Positions 1 to 11,179 of a stretch of DNA of 64,000 nucleotides are shown here, in pieces (positions within the stretch are counted from its first letter, which is position 1; every line of letters starts with the position of its first letter). The stretch covers positions 1,922,001-1,986,000 of the forward strand of contig CP084616.1 of assembly GCA_025917655.1 (NCBI GenBank), in the 5' to 3' direction. This stretch comes from Chlorella sorokiniana. Its lineage: Eukaryota > Chlorophyta > Trebouxiophyceae > Chlorellales > Chlorellaceae. The translations under genes and the position numbers were made by a program. Below the pieces are notes generated by a model that worked only from the letters and a program-made list of their open reading frames with translations, did no database searches and was not told where the DNA came from.

Positions 1-2995
1 AGCTCTGCCTCGAGGCGGCGCAGCTGTGCCATGTGCTCCTCCTGCTCCTGACTGCAACACCTCACGCGGAGAAGGGGGCCGGAAAGCGGTACTCAGCGGA
101 GGAAAGGAGGAAAGCAGAACAGATGAAGGGTGAGAGGGATGTGACCGAGCTGGCAGGCGGTTTGGGAAAGGACATTGGATGGAAAGCGTGAAGGCGCATG
201 CAGTCTGCCATCGATGATACAGGCAAACACACAATGCACAGACAGCAGCACACATATGAAAGTAAGCACAGAACAAAACTTCAATCGGCAGCCCCTGAAC
301 AACCTGTCCTCCAGCAGCCCCAAGGTGAGGTCAGCCAGCTTAGCGGCTACAGCGCAAGGCATGGAGCGACAAATGAGCCATTCTGCGCATGTCGTGCATT
401 ACGAGACACCCCCAAATCCCCGCCCTGCCCGCGACTCGACAAGATCTGCAGTCTCCTGCTCTTCAATTTGCCGCCCACCCGCATAGTGCTCCAGAGGGTC
501 CATGGCCTCCTGCGCCGCCTGCACAGCATGACCGGGGGCGCTTGAGCCCAGCGAGCCGGGTCATGACAGGCAGGGCTTCACGGCGGCTGTCTTGAGACGC
601 ATGCAGGGGAGCAAGCTGCCCCACCTTCTCCGCAGCCCAGCGCTCCTGTACTGCCGTCACCGCCTGCAGGTACAGCTCCCACTGGGTGGCAGCTCCTCCT
701 CTGCAACGGTACATGGGCGGTACAACAACCCCTGCCCATAGCACATCACAGCTTCTCAAGTAATGCAGCAACAGAATCAAGCGATGCAACAACAGAATTT
801 TGCAACAAGTGACGGTGGAAGTCGGAAGCCTACCCATCAGCTCCAAGTCTTTCTGGGCCCGTGCCGCCGCTCGAGCCGTGTTGCGCTCCTGCGGCGTGCC
901 CACCGCAGCCGCTGCCGCCGCCGCCGCCTCTTGAGCCTGCAGAATGCGCTGCTGACGCCAATCATCCCTGGGCGGATTAACAGGCAGAGGATCAGAGTCA
1001 GCAGTGCAATGAAAATATGCAGCATGCGCGTCGCCCCAACCCAGCATTCAGCATGCAGTTTGGCACAAGGCAGGCAGCAGCAGCGGGCGGGGTGTGCCGG
1101 CAGCAGGCTCACAGTGCAGCCTCATAGCTGAAGCGTTGAAGACCGTACTGCGGACCGAACAGCAAAACTCACCAGGCGCTTGTCAGCACAGCACAGGCGC
1201 AGGAGGTGCCGCAACCAGCGGTGCATGCTGAGGCACACGGCAGGTGGGTACTGGCATGGTACCGCCCACCTGCTCGCAGTACATGAAGCGGACCTCAGAC
1301 GCCAGGAAGCCGCTGGCTTGGCAGGACTCCAGGTTGTCCTGCCTGCACAAAGTGTGACAGGCAGATGTGCAAGCTCTGTGCTGCAGGCAGATAAACTTAC
1401 ACATCCACCAACGACAAGGAAAGAGGGCAGGCCGCTCACTCGACCTCCAGCCAGTCTGGGCGCGGCAGGTGGCCGTACTCATCCTGCTTGGCGGCAAAGA
1501 AGAAGACAGCATGTAAGCCAGAAGCAGACAGCGATCCGAAAACAGACTAGCCGCGTGCCCACCAATCCAATGCTCACAAAGCGTGGCAGCTGCAGTGCAC
1601 AAGCAGTTCGGTGGACCCACCAGGAAGCGCTGGCGCCGCGCCGCCGTCCAGAAGGAGGCGTACTGCTCGCAAAACAGTTGATCATCATCCAGCAGGGCCG
1701 CCTCGGCTGCGGAGATTGAGGGAAGAGCAGACATGTCGCCGCACTACAGAACCGGATGGGGCGCTTACACCCTGGAGCTCAGGGGTCGGCTTGGAGACAC
1801 CCACCAGCCAGCTCGCCCCTGTCTTCCTCGCTTTCTGATGTGTCGCGGAAGGAGGAGGAGGGACTGCCCTCTTCGCTGGCGGTGCTGCTGCACTCTGCAG
1901 CGGTGATTGGAAGGACATAAGAAGGCAAAGATGGCAGACAACCACCCAGCAGCCGGGTATGGACATGACAGGGGAGCCCAGCGCTGCATGATCGCACCCG
2001 ACTGTTCCACCTCCAGCTGCTGTGACGCCACGGCGGCACCACGCTCTTCTGCAGGTGGCCCGGCAGCAGCGCTGCTGCGCTTGCGCTGCGGCTTGGCCGG
2101 CTTGGCTTTGGGTTTGCTGGGTGCCGCCGTACTCACTGGAAACGCAAGGAGCAGAAGGTTGTGTTTGGAGGCAGGCAATGCCAACACGAGGCACACAGCG
2201 GCGTTAAGGCACGCACCTGCCGGTGGTGCCTCTCCCGCTGCTATGTTTGCCTCATACGCCGCCAGCTCAGCAGGATAGTCAGTAAGCGGGAAGTTGGTGC
2301 GGGCAGCGCTGCAAATCGGATGAAGCACTGCGAGTCGTGCGCTTGGAGGGGATACGCACAGGTAGACAAACTCACCTGCCAAACATTTGTATCTGAATGT
2401 GGTCGTAGCAACGAGCAGCATCTTCCTCTGTAGAACACCGCTTCTTTACACGCTTGCCTCCACCTACGCCTGCACACATCTCCCACACTCTTGTACTGCG
2501 GATCCAGCTGACGCCGCGGTGACGGCTGCTGCCCTTGCGGAAGCGAGCGTCCCGTCGGGCCTCGGCCTCCTGCTTCCTCTCTGCCAGGTACTGCAGGGCA
2601 GGGCAAAGGGGTGCCAATGGAGCTGCCTCGACCCCGCAAGAAGCCACCCTGCATGCCGCCGCCTCACCGCGTGCACGTCCTCGTATCCATCCAGCTTGGC
2701 CTTGAGCTCTGCTGTCATCAGGTGCGGCAGGTTAAAATCTGCATCCTCGCCGCGGACAAGGTACGCACCGCTGCAGTATGCGGCAGCAGCAGGGGGTGAG
2801 CGGAGCGAGGGAGGCGGTGAACAGCGGAGGCGGCTCTCACATGTCCCGGTGGTGCGCCGCAGCCTCAGGTGTATCATGGTATACGCCAAAACTCAGCTTC
2901 CTGCGCTTCTTACCCTCCTTCACCTCAAGGGAGGCCTCCCATTTGTTTGTTTTAGCCTTGAAACTGATCCCTTTAAACGCATTGCTTTCCATCAT
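1..2995 (-). CDS. Double-AP2-domain transcription factor (3' end outside window)
   Basis: Nuclear DNA-binding regulator of the plant AP2/ERF superfamily. The start is taken as the paired ATGs at 2995-2990. Exon 2995-2841 carries the first AP2 unit (FKGISFKAKTNKWEASLEV, then YHDTPEAAAHHRD). Exon 2770-2668 finishes it (GEDADFNLP). Exon 2590-2376 carries the second AP2 unit (SRHRGVSWIRSTRVWEM, then EEDAARCYDHI), and the exon near 2316 continues with TNFPLTDYPAEL. The junctions keep frame with GT-AG ends. A basic stretch KPKAKPAKPQRKR near 2100 is a plausible nuclear signal. Further alanine- and glutamate-rich exons follow near 1730, 1330, 940, 620, 500 and 340. An exon ending at base 1 reads QEQEEHMAQLRRLEAE, probably a coiled coil, so the gene runs off the left edge. 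Two AP2 units put it with the AP2/ANT class rather than single-domain ERFs. Target genes cannot be told. The downstream exon borders are approximate. Confidence 0.72.
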
Positions 2996-3381
2996 GGTGC
3001 TTGATGCAGCACGACAGGCAGCCGCAATGTCTCTATGTACGTAGGGCAATGTTTCACAGCTGTGAATTGTATGCGCTGTGGGGTACCGGAACGATGTACT
3101 GTACCGTGCCAGCGTAGATATGAAGCTTGCCAGTGCTGACAAACGCGCACGTTTGTGTGTCGTAGGAATGCTAAAAAGTTACGGGAACGCCCTCATCCAG
3201 CTATAGCTACTCCTTCGGTTTGCAGCCAATCTTTCACGAGGTCGCTCAGGCAATTTACAATGCACAACAATCAACTGATCAGAAACGACTGTTTATACAC
3301 CAGGCCACGCCGATGTCGCCCAACGCCAGCTTTCCGCCTGTTTGCCGCCGCCGCAGGTTTCTCAACGCACCGACGGAAGCC

Positions 3382-5519
3382 ATGGCTGCAACCCCACCAG
3401 CCAAGCACATTGCCGTCACCGGCAGCCTCAATGCCGACCTGGTGTTCACGCTGCAGCGCGTGCCGCACGCTGGCGAGACGCTGGCAGCACGCAGCTTCAC
3501 CGTGCACCCGGGCGGCAAGGTGAGGGTTGTAAATCAACGCTGTCCATTGCATTTCCCTTGTGTCACGTTGCTGGACTTCAAACTTTCGGTGCCACACATG
3601 CGTTCAGGGCGGCAACCAGGCGGCGGCGGCAGCTTGCCTCGGCTGCCCCACCAAGCTCATCGCGCAAGTGGGGCGGGACGACCCCCAGTCCCTCATGTGA
3701 GCTGCTGTTCTGCATTGGTCGCTATTTCTCATTTGCTCCCTGCCTGCGACCCACGTTCATCCTACGTCATCCTCTGGCGCAGGTTACGCACTGCACTGGA
3801 GGGCTGCGGCGTGGACACGGCTCTGGTGCGGGGAGTAGACGGGCCCTGCGGCACCGCGGTCATCCTGCTGGAGGAAGATGGCGAGTAGAGGGCGGGGAGG
3901 CACCCAACTCACAAACAGTTTGCAGTTTGCTGTTGGGCTCGAAACTTTGGCTGTGGGATCGAAGCTTGGCAGGAACCGATCCACCTGTCGAGACCAGCTC
4001 CTTGCACATGAGCATGATTGTTTTCCACACTCTTTCCTCCCTCCCAGGCGACAACCGCATCATCCTGCACGGCGGCGCCAACACCGCGCACTGGCAACTG
4101 GGCGCCGAGGCGCAGGCCGCCATCCGCGGCGCGGGGGCGGTGCTGTTGCAGCGGGAGGTCCCCGAGGGCGTCAACACCGAGGTTGCGCAGGTTAGGTTGC
4201 GAGCGTGATGACTGTCTTCTTGGTCTGCCTGGTTTCCAGCGCAGCCGTTTACACACCTCTGCCCTCTGCATGGCTGCTTGTCTTCCCAGCTTCTTTTTAC
4301 CCGTTTCCTGGCTGTTGCAGCTGGCTCACGCGGCAGGCGTGCCCGTTATTCTGGACGCGGGCGGGGGCGTGGACGCCCTCAGCCCCGCACTGCTGCGCTG
4401 CCTGGCCGTGCTGTCGCCCAACGAAACGGAGCTGCAGGGCCTGACAGGTGGGTGTGTTTATGTTGGTGTATGTGTGTTTGCATGAAAGCAGTTTGTGTGT
4501 TGAGAACGAGGTGGGCGGCGTGAACATCTTGCTATGTGTGCGGGTTTTGTGTGCGGTGGTGTCTTTTAAGGAGGGAGCATGGTAAGGGATTGGGGTGGAG
4601 ACATAGGCTGCGCACGGGTGCTTCAAAGCCTGGCGAGCCCTGTATGACGGCTACGAGGGTTGCCCCAAGCTGCGTATGTCCCGCCAGCTGCCGCCCTCGC
4701 TTCATAGCTGCCGCTGCTGCCTCTTGTCGTCACAGCTGGCGCCACCCATTCTTTCCCCCACCCGTTGTCAGGCCTGCCAACCGAGACGGAGGAGCAGGTG
4801 GTGGCGGCGGCGCGGGTGCTGCAGGGGCAAGGCGTAGGCACCGTGCTTGTCAAGCTTGGGGCGCGGGGCAGCCTGCTCATAGGTGGGTGGCTCGCCTTGT
4901 TCCTCGGGTACCCGGCGCTGCAGACTGCTTCCATTGAACAGCCAGCAGGCTGCCGGCTTGGTCAGCCGGCCTTGCCGCAGCGCTGGCCGCTGCCGACTGC
5001 TCCTGATGTGCCCGCTCTGCGTCGCCATCTTGCTTCTGCCGTGGTGCAGATTCGCAAGGGGAGGTGTGGCGGCAGGCGGCACACCCTGTAGAGCGCGTTG
5101 TTGACACGACGGGGGCAGGCAGGCGCCGCCGCAGCTGCTCCCGCCGCGCTTGTCTGCTCGGGAAGCGCTTGCTTGCCGTCTCTGCACAACCTTGACTGTA
5201 GCTTGTCGCATGGCATCAGACGTGCTGGTCGTCACGTGCCTTCTCTAAACACACCTGCTCCGCTGTGTTCCCTGGTTGTGCCTCTATCCATCCAGGCTGT
5301 CACGCGCGCTCTGACCCGCCTGTCTTCTCCCGCAGGCGACTGCTTCACCGCCGCCTTTGCCGTTGCGCTGCTGGAGGGGCGGCCACACCGCGAGGCGATG
5401 CTGTTTGCGGCGCGGCGGCCGCGCTGTGCATTCAGGTGGCGGGTGCCATGCCCAGCATGCCCAGCAGGCAGGCCGTGGACGCCGCGCTGGCGGCGGCGGC
5501 GGCGACGGAGGGAGCGTGA
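3382..5519 (+). CDS. Ribokinase (PfkB-family sugar kinase), one-base frame break near the end
   Basis: Phosphorylates ribose to ribose-5-phosphate with ATP, feeding the pentose phosphate and nucleotide pathways. Plant ribokinase is plastid-targeted, and an in-frame ATG at 3313 would give a longer basic N-terminus. Exons: 3382-3519, 3608-3696, 3783-3880, 4048-4190, 4321-4447, 4772-4882, 5050-5118, 5336-5519. Motifs: N-terminal VTGSLNADLVFTLQRVPHAG; PfkB signature 1 VHPGGK joined to GGNQAAAAACLG; LSPNETELQGLTG; C-terminal signature VVDTTGAGDCFTAAFAVALL with the catalytic Asp. Two introns use GC donors (3881 and 5119). At about 5405-5420 the frame changes inside a GCG repeat: the upstream frame gives EAMLFAA, and one more G gives AAAALCIQVAGAMPSMPS and the expected family end at TGA 5517-5519. 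As written, the upstream frame would continue into an unrelated tail. A sequencing slip is more likely than a real mutation. Confidence 0.85.
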
Positions 5520-5594
5520 CGTGAGCGGCAGCTTTGTTTCCTTCCTGAGCATTGTATCACTGTTGAGCACTGAGTCCCCCTGCAGTTTTGAAGC

Positions 5595-7390
5595 CTACCT
5601 CCGGTTGTTACAGAGATCCATCAAAATGGGGCCAGAAACGAGGCAGTGAAAAGGAGGATGTGTCACACAGCGACTATTGCTTTGAGGGTGTGCTCGCGCC
5701 GCCATCCTCTCCTCCTGCATGTCCCCCATCCGCCCCCGCTCTCGCGCTTCTGCCTCAGCTCGCTGACGTCGCTGCGCCGCCGCCCTTGCCGCCGCCGCCG
5801 CCGCCTGCTGTTGCTGCTGCAGGAGGAGCAGCTGCGCCGCCACGAGTTCCTCGGCGAGCGCATCCAGGAGCAGCTCTGCACGAGGCCAAAAACATCACAA
5901 GAGCTTACAGCCTCACAGCCGGCTATTGCTGCAACTCGCTGTCGCTGCCTGGCGCTCCCACTGTCGCACGCAGCAGGCAAGGAGGCCCAGCATGCAATGC
6001 GGCCAGGCCACACGCAGCTCTTCCCCCACCTGAGCCTGTAGGAGTGGTGCCCGCTCGGTTGGGCGCCCAGCCCGCCGCCACCGCCGACACTGGCACCGTC
6101 AGCGGGTGCTGCTGCTCCTCCTCGTCATGCTGCTGCTGCTGCTGCTGCCCTGTGGCTCGCTGCTGCGCGGCTTGCAGCACAGCGCTGGCGGCCCAAGAGC
6201 CCATGGCATGCTGGTGGGCGGCTGCGCTTTTCGGTGCTGCTCCTGATGTCACATCCTCCTGCTGCTGCTGCTGCGGGGCAGCCCAAGTGGGTGCCCGCAC
6301 CGCCGCCTGCTGCACCTGCTCTGCGTGCTGCCCCTGCGGCGCAGCCTGGTAGCTGCCCGCGGCGTCTGGCTGCCACGGGACGTGCTGCCCGCCCATCACA
6401 CGCTGCGTCACCGGCCTGTGTAAGCAAATGGAAGGAGAAAGGCAGCTGGCATCTACAGGCAGCAAGCAAGGGTGCAAGCATGTCACTGCGGTGTTGACGC
6501 CCTCCGCATTGCTGCGCTGCAACCCGCAGACAGTCGGCTGGCCTGCCAATGTGAAGCCCTGGCAGTTGTTGCGGTTATGACGGATAATCAACAGCCAGCG
6601 CACTTCCACGAATGGGCTCAGACAGGGGCCGACGAGGTCGAGGTCTCGACCAGCGCACCAACTCACACGAGAAACAAAACAAATGCCAACACACCCAGCC
6701 TGCCGCCCACCCACCCGGGGCTGAAGATGTTGATGCCTCCCTGCAGCTCGCTGCGGATTGCGTGCAGCTGGTACATGGTGCTCTGTACCTCCTGGTGTAG
6801 CTGCGGTACAGCCGCACAGAAATGGCGAGTTTGGATTTAGACGAAGGCAGGAGTGTAGGAGGAAGGAAATAGGTGGGTGCGTGAGTGGGATGCAAGCATA
6901 CATGCTGGAAGGAGACGCGAGGGTGCAGCCGGCAGCATGTCTCCAAGCGGCTTGTGCAGAGGCAATGTCTCTTGTAGGGCTGGGCCGCTGCCCAAGACGT
7001 TCCGCTGCAGGGACGACGCCAGTGCACTCAGGCTTGCCTTGGAGATCTCCGTCTCCTCGGCAAACTTGAAGAACTGGCGGCGGGCGCGGTAGAGCAAGCC
7101 GGTGGCCAGCCCGGTGTAGCGGCCCGCCGCCCTCGCCACCCGAGGAAGCTCTTCAGGCCCTGCACAAGAAGCAGCGACCGCTTGGGCACACGGATTGAAA
7201 GGTCACAAACCTTTCATAGCGGAGCATGCTATGCCTTGAGCTGGGTGGCGTTCTCTCGCAAGCGAGGAGAGCATTTGTGGCAGTCCCCTTGCTGCCGCCT
7301 GCCGCCAGCGGCAGCAGCGGGGCGCCACCGCTCACCAAAGGCCCAAGCGGCCGCCACGGCGAGCACAAATATCTCTCCCAGGCTGAACAT
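5595..7390 (-). CDS. TatA/B-family (Sec-independent translocase) protein, mitochondrial TatB-like
   Basis: Five exons (7390-7336, 7159-6999, 6800-6715, 6415-6030, 5875-5595) join in frame with GT-AG introns to 322 residues. The N-terminus MFSLGEIFVLAVAAAWAFG is one membrane helix with no presequence. It is followed at once by the family hinge and amphipathic helix (GPEELPRVARAAGRYTG, then LLYRARRQFFKFAEE). After the next junction come STMYQLHAIRSELQGGINIF and SPGPVTQRVMGG. This order (helix, GP-x-x-LP hinge, long helix, coiled coil, N/S-PGP-VTR) is that of plant mitochondrial TatB-like proteins rather than plastid Tha4 or Hcf106, which carry cleaved transit peptides. The C-terminal half is glutamine/alanine-rich with a helix of about 60 residues (LLLDALAEELVAAQLLLL onward) and is not family-specific. 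An upstream in-frame stop supports the chosen ATG. Expected role: with TatC, moving folded proteins across the inner mitochondrial membrane. The organelle is inferred. Confidence 0.72.
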
Positions 7391-7739
7391 GTGTGTCGCA
7401 AGCAGTGCCAGGAGAAGGTGCCCCCGCCGGGGTGGAGACTCAGGGTAGGGGCCGCTCTCTATTCAGGCCTCAGCTCAGAGGCAAAATAAAGGTCATGATA
7501 AGGCGGAAACCTCAAACAGAATGCAGATGATCGCCCCTTGCGTAAGCCGCGGGGTAGATGCAACCGCATGCGGTGAGTGCTGGCCTTGAGCATCAGGTGC
7601 CTCAGCCTTCAGTCCACAACCTCTCGCCCTCCACCACACTGTTCCCACACCTTCCCCGCCCTCAACCTTCCAACCACCTTCGTCCTGCGCCCCGGCGAGC
7701 CCCTGTGGCAGTCTACCCACCGCGGCAACAACACGTCCC

Positions 7740-9294
7740 ATGGCGCGGACTCTTTCACACTCCCTTGCCAGCTGCAGCTCCAGCAGCTTATATAGCGCTC
7801 CTCTTAGCAGCAGCCGCCGCCTCCTGGCACCCATAGCTGCGCCGCTTCAGAGGCAGCCAGCGGTTCGTGTTCAGGCGGTGGCAGGGCTCAGCCGAGGCTT
7901 GGACTCCGCTGGCTCGCTTCTGGGCCACGGCTTGAATGCCCCCAGTGCGGAGGAGCTCAACTCGCCGGTGGCTCTGGTGAGCGATTATCAAGTTCGCCTC
8001 ATCTTCCCCACGCGCTGCTGCTGCGTCCCTGCCAGCGACGGCCCCTTCTACTCCATGCATTCAGCCTTGAGCGACCCATATATCGCTCGCCGCACGCTGC
8101 AGCAACGCCCTAGTGGCTAGCTGCTGCGCTGCCGCTCGGCTGGCTGCGCCTCCCGAACTCCGCGTGCTGATTGTAGCTCCGCCTTCCTGTCCACAGGTTC
8201 ACTCGCCAGAAGAGTTCAAGGACATTCTGACGGCCAACAGTGACAAGTTGGTGGTGCTGATGTGCAAGGCCACCCACTGCCGTCCCTGCAAGGTGCGATG
8301 CTAGCGGCGCTCACTCGAAGGCAGCGCTCCCGCTGCATCAGGCGCAAGGGCTCCAGCATGCATTTGCGGCCACCTGAAGTGTCAACCAGCCTTGCGCGAT
8401 CAGATCAACCAGGGCTGAGAATAAGAACATTTACAAATTGCGCAGCTTTCATCCGAACAGCCTCACCCGATGTGGACGTGGGCCGTCTCTGCCGCCCACG
8501 TACTGCGCAGCCCACCCCACAACCAGCCAACTCCAACCACCCCTGCCCCGCCTCCATCCCGTGCAATGCAGATGTTCGCTCGCAAGTACGCGACAGCGGC
8601 GCGGCAGTACAGCGACGCCGTCTTTCTGGAGATTTTTGGCGACGAGTCCAAGGCCACGCGCCAACTGATGATCGACATGAAGGTGAGCGCCCGCGCTCAG
8701 CCAGCCTGCGCGCTCAAATTTGTTTAGGGTGTGATGTTTGTTTGCGTGGGTGCCATCAACAGCATGCCCATGCGGTGCCGCTCTGTCACTGGGGCTGGCT
8801 GGTGCGCAAAACACAGCGGGGGCAGAAGTTGCGACCCGGCCAGGCGACCAAGCCTTCACTGCATGGGCCTGCCTCATCCTTTGGCATCCTCCTCAAGCTT
8901 CCCTGCTTGCGCCCCCACTGTCGCCTTAGGTCAAGGTGACCCCCACCTTTGCCCTCTTCCGCGGCGGCGGCGAGAAGGTGCACAGCCACGGCGGCATCAA
9001 CGAGACCAACCTGCATAGGGTGGGTGGCTGGCTGGGGGCTGTGTGTGTGGGTGGCTGGTCACAGCTCCACATAAAGGACGTGCAGCAGCGCTTGGATGAT
9101 TCTGTGTGTTGGTCCCAAGGTTCCCACACCGACTGGCAGGCGGCGTTGCAGCTGGTGGCTGCGCACACCGATTGACAGCTGAGTCCGCCTGTACCACCTC
9201 CACCCTGTTGCAGTACATCTCCAAGCACTTGCAGCCCGGAGAGGCTGGCTACGGCAGCTTCTCTGAGCCAGAGCTGGGGCTCCCCGCCCAGTAG
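7740..9294 (+). CDS. Plastid thioredoxin-like protein, CRPC active site
   Basis: Five exons (7740-7976, 8197-8292, 8572-8682, 8930-9019, 9214-9294), all GT-AG, give 204 residues with no frame break. The first about 60 residues are rich in Ser, Leu and Arg with almost no acidic residues (MARTLSHSLASCSSSSLYSA), as in chloroplast transit peptides. The mature part has VHSPEEFKDIL, then the strand and active site KLVVLMCKATHCRPCK. CRPC replaces the usual CGPC, and the Trp before it is missing. Next come MFARKYATAARQYSDAVFLE and VTPTFALFRGGGEKV, which holds the conserved cis-Pro, and a final helix near YISKHLQPGE. This is a thioredoxin fold of typical length. CRPC suggests a redox potential unlike that of classical thioredoxins. 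It may be a light-linked disulfide reductase or oxidant sensor in the plastid; the substrate is unknown. Confidence 0.8.
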
Positions 9295-10511
9295 CCCTCA
9301 GGGGCAGCAGTCGCCGCTGCAGCCGCGTCAGGAAGCTGCCGCCGGCTGGCGGCAGCCACGTAGCCTACAGTCAAAGATGAATGCAAGATGCCACCGTAGC
9401 TGTACCCCTAGACCGCATGCAGCTTCTTGCCAGCTACCTCAGCAGCAGGCGCCGGTGCGCCGCTGCTCAACCCTGCTGGCCAGAGCCCCCACCCCGGTTT
9501 TCCGCCGCCAGCCTCTGGGCTTCACATACCTTTCCCCGCCTCTGCACTGCAATTTTATGCAGCAGGCGCCTGCGCTTGCTGCTCTTAGCCAATCACACGC
9601 TTGTCCCCGGCCCCGGGCCGCCGCATGCAAACTGGAGGGCGCTGCTGGGACGCTGCGGTCGGTGGCCCCGCCCCCTTTATTGTGGGGGCTCGCCGTCCGT
9701 CTGTGGCGCCTCAGGCTGCTGCCCGTCCCGCCCCTTCCTTGTCACCCGGCCCGCCGGGGCCCATGTCGCATATACACATTTGCTGCAGTTGCTGCCGCGT
9801 TTGCTCGCCCATTTCCGCCATTTTCTCCGCACCCCGCCTGCGCACCGTGCAGGCAGAATGCCTTGCCGCCCCTCGCCAGCAGAGCTGCACACCCCTGCAA
9901 GCATTCCCCATTTCGTCCCCCTGCGTTCCGTTTATCTTAAACCCCCTCCCACATTCTTTGTCCAACGCAACCTGAGTCCCGTCTGCTGCCCTGGGCCCCA
10001 CGCCTTCTCCGCTTTGAACCCGCTCGGGAGCAACCGCTAGCGCCTGGATGCCCCCGCTTTTGGCTTGACCCACCTTGCGGCCCTGCGAGGAGACTGCACG
10101 ATTGCCGACAGCTGGCTCCCTTCCAGGCAGCGCCCCGGCTCCGCCCCCCGTGGTACCGCCCATGTGCCGCTCTCAGTGCAGCTCCGTCCTTCAAACGATG
10201 TATCACCGCCAAAGACGAACCCGGCCATTTTCTTTTTGCCCCGCTTGTCCTTTTCCCGCCTGCCTGCCCTGTATCTGTAAACCTGCAGCGCGATCAGCCT
10301 GACGTGAGTTGCTTGCAGCAAAACGAATGTGGGCTGGTTGATTGTCACAGTGGGATGGAACCGGAAGCCCTTGGCTGTCTCTGTGTGTGCTTGCAGGGGG
10401 AAAGAGCGAGCGCAAGGAGGTCGCATGGGCTCTGGGGAGCAGCATGCGGCTGCTTGCTGCTTGCAGACAGGCGATGCCTAACACCCCTTTGTTAAAAAGA
10501 AAGAAAGAAAG
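9295..10511. other. Long non-coding interval / probable long 3' UTR
   Basis: About 1.2 kb after the thioredoxin-like stop. Open frames exist on both strands but show no family resemblance, no low-complexity coding pattern and no consistent splice pairs. A TGTAA motif at 10276-10280 could end a long 3' UTR of the upstream plus-strand gene. The gene on the other side is on the minus strand and ends at 10512, so this is a tail-to-tail interval. Confidence 0.4.
10276..10280 (+). terminator. Candidate TGTAA polyadenylation motif
   Basis: TGTAA is the usual polyadenylation signal of green algae. This copy lies about 980 nt beyond the thioredoxin-like stop, so use by that gene would imply a long 3' UTR. 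It is the only copy I noticed in the interval. Confidence 0.3.
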
Positions 10512-11179
10512 CTACACCCCCTTGTAGCTCCCATCCTCAAATCGCTCCTCAAGGCCAAACGGGTTGGTGGCAGCTCCCGCTGCCGTCTCATGATCTGTGG
10601 GTGATGGCAGGGCAGGCATCAAGGGCTTCGCTGAGCTGCGCTAGGGCTGCCGGCCAGGGATGGGCTGGAGGAGAGGGGTGATGGGCGGTGGTTTCACCCT
10701 AGGAGGCAGTACAGCACAGCCAGGACGCCAGCGGCCCGCAGCGGCGCACCGCCTCCGTCTAGGGTGTGGTCAGGGTCCAGATGGCCCTCCTGGGCTGCAG
10801 AGAGGAGAGCAAGGGCGGCGCTGTGAGGGCGGCAGAACTGCGGGAGACGAGGCATGCGTGGCAGGCACAGCGTGCAGCGGACAAAGCAGGACCCTTGCTT
10901 ACAAGGCGGGCACCAAGGCTGCTGAGAAGGGCTGCTGCACTGACCGTAGCGCCCGCTGCTGCTATGCGGTGCCCTATGCGGTGCCGACAGGGCGCAGCGT
11001 GTGCCCTGTCTGGCTACCTGGCACTTCCTCGTTGCATGGGCTCTGCTCCCAGGCAGCAGCGCACAGTACCAAGCACACCGGGAGGCCCAAGAGCAACCCA
11101 ACCTGCTCACCCTGAGCATCCAGGCGCTCCAGCCCTCCCGCAAAGCTGTCCTCTGGCAGCAAGGAGGGTATGTCGGCAC
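10512..11179 (-). CDS. C-terminal exons of an unidentified protein
   Basis: Three consecutive exons fit together in frame with GT-AG introns: 11179-11111 (GADIPSLLPEDSFAGG, LERLDAQ), 10794-10698 (QEGHLDPDHTLDGGG, then the hydrophobic LRAAGVLAVLYCLLG) and 10635-10512 (SAKPLMPALPSP, then NPFGLEERFEDGSYKGV, TAG stop). The hydrophobic run of about 15 residues could be a membrane anchor. Upstream exons probably lie between 11200 and 11900, where a minus-strand ATG near 11894 opens a frame with hydrophobic stretches (LSFVFRLLAVCLP), but I could not join them. The alternative that these exons continue the F-box gene is less likely, because that gene reaches its own stop at 11960 beside a TGTAA motif. 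I do not recognise the family. Confidence 0.4.

Noticed and set aside
7493-7834. Minus-strand open frame upstream of the TatB-like start, as a presequence exon
   Set aside because: It overlaps the first exon of the thioredoxin-like gene on the other strand, and an in-frame stop precedes the TatB-like ATG.
9377-10040. Long plus-strand open frames after the thioredoxin-like gene
   Set aside because: No family motif, no consistent splice sites, and a composition like a C-rich UTR. Treated as non-coding.
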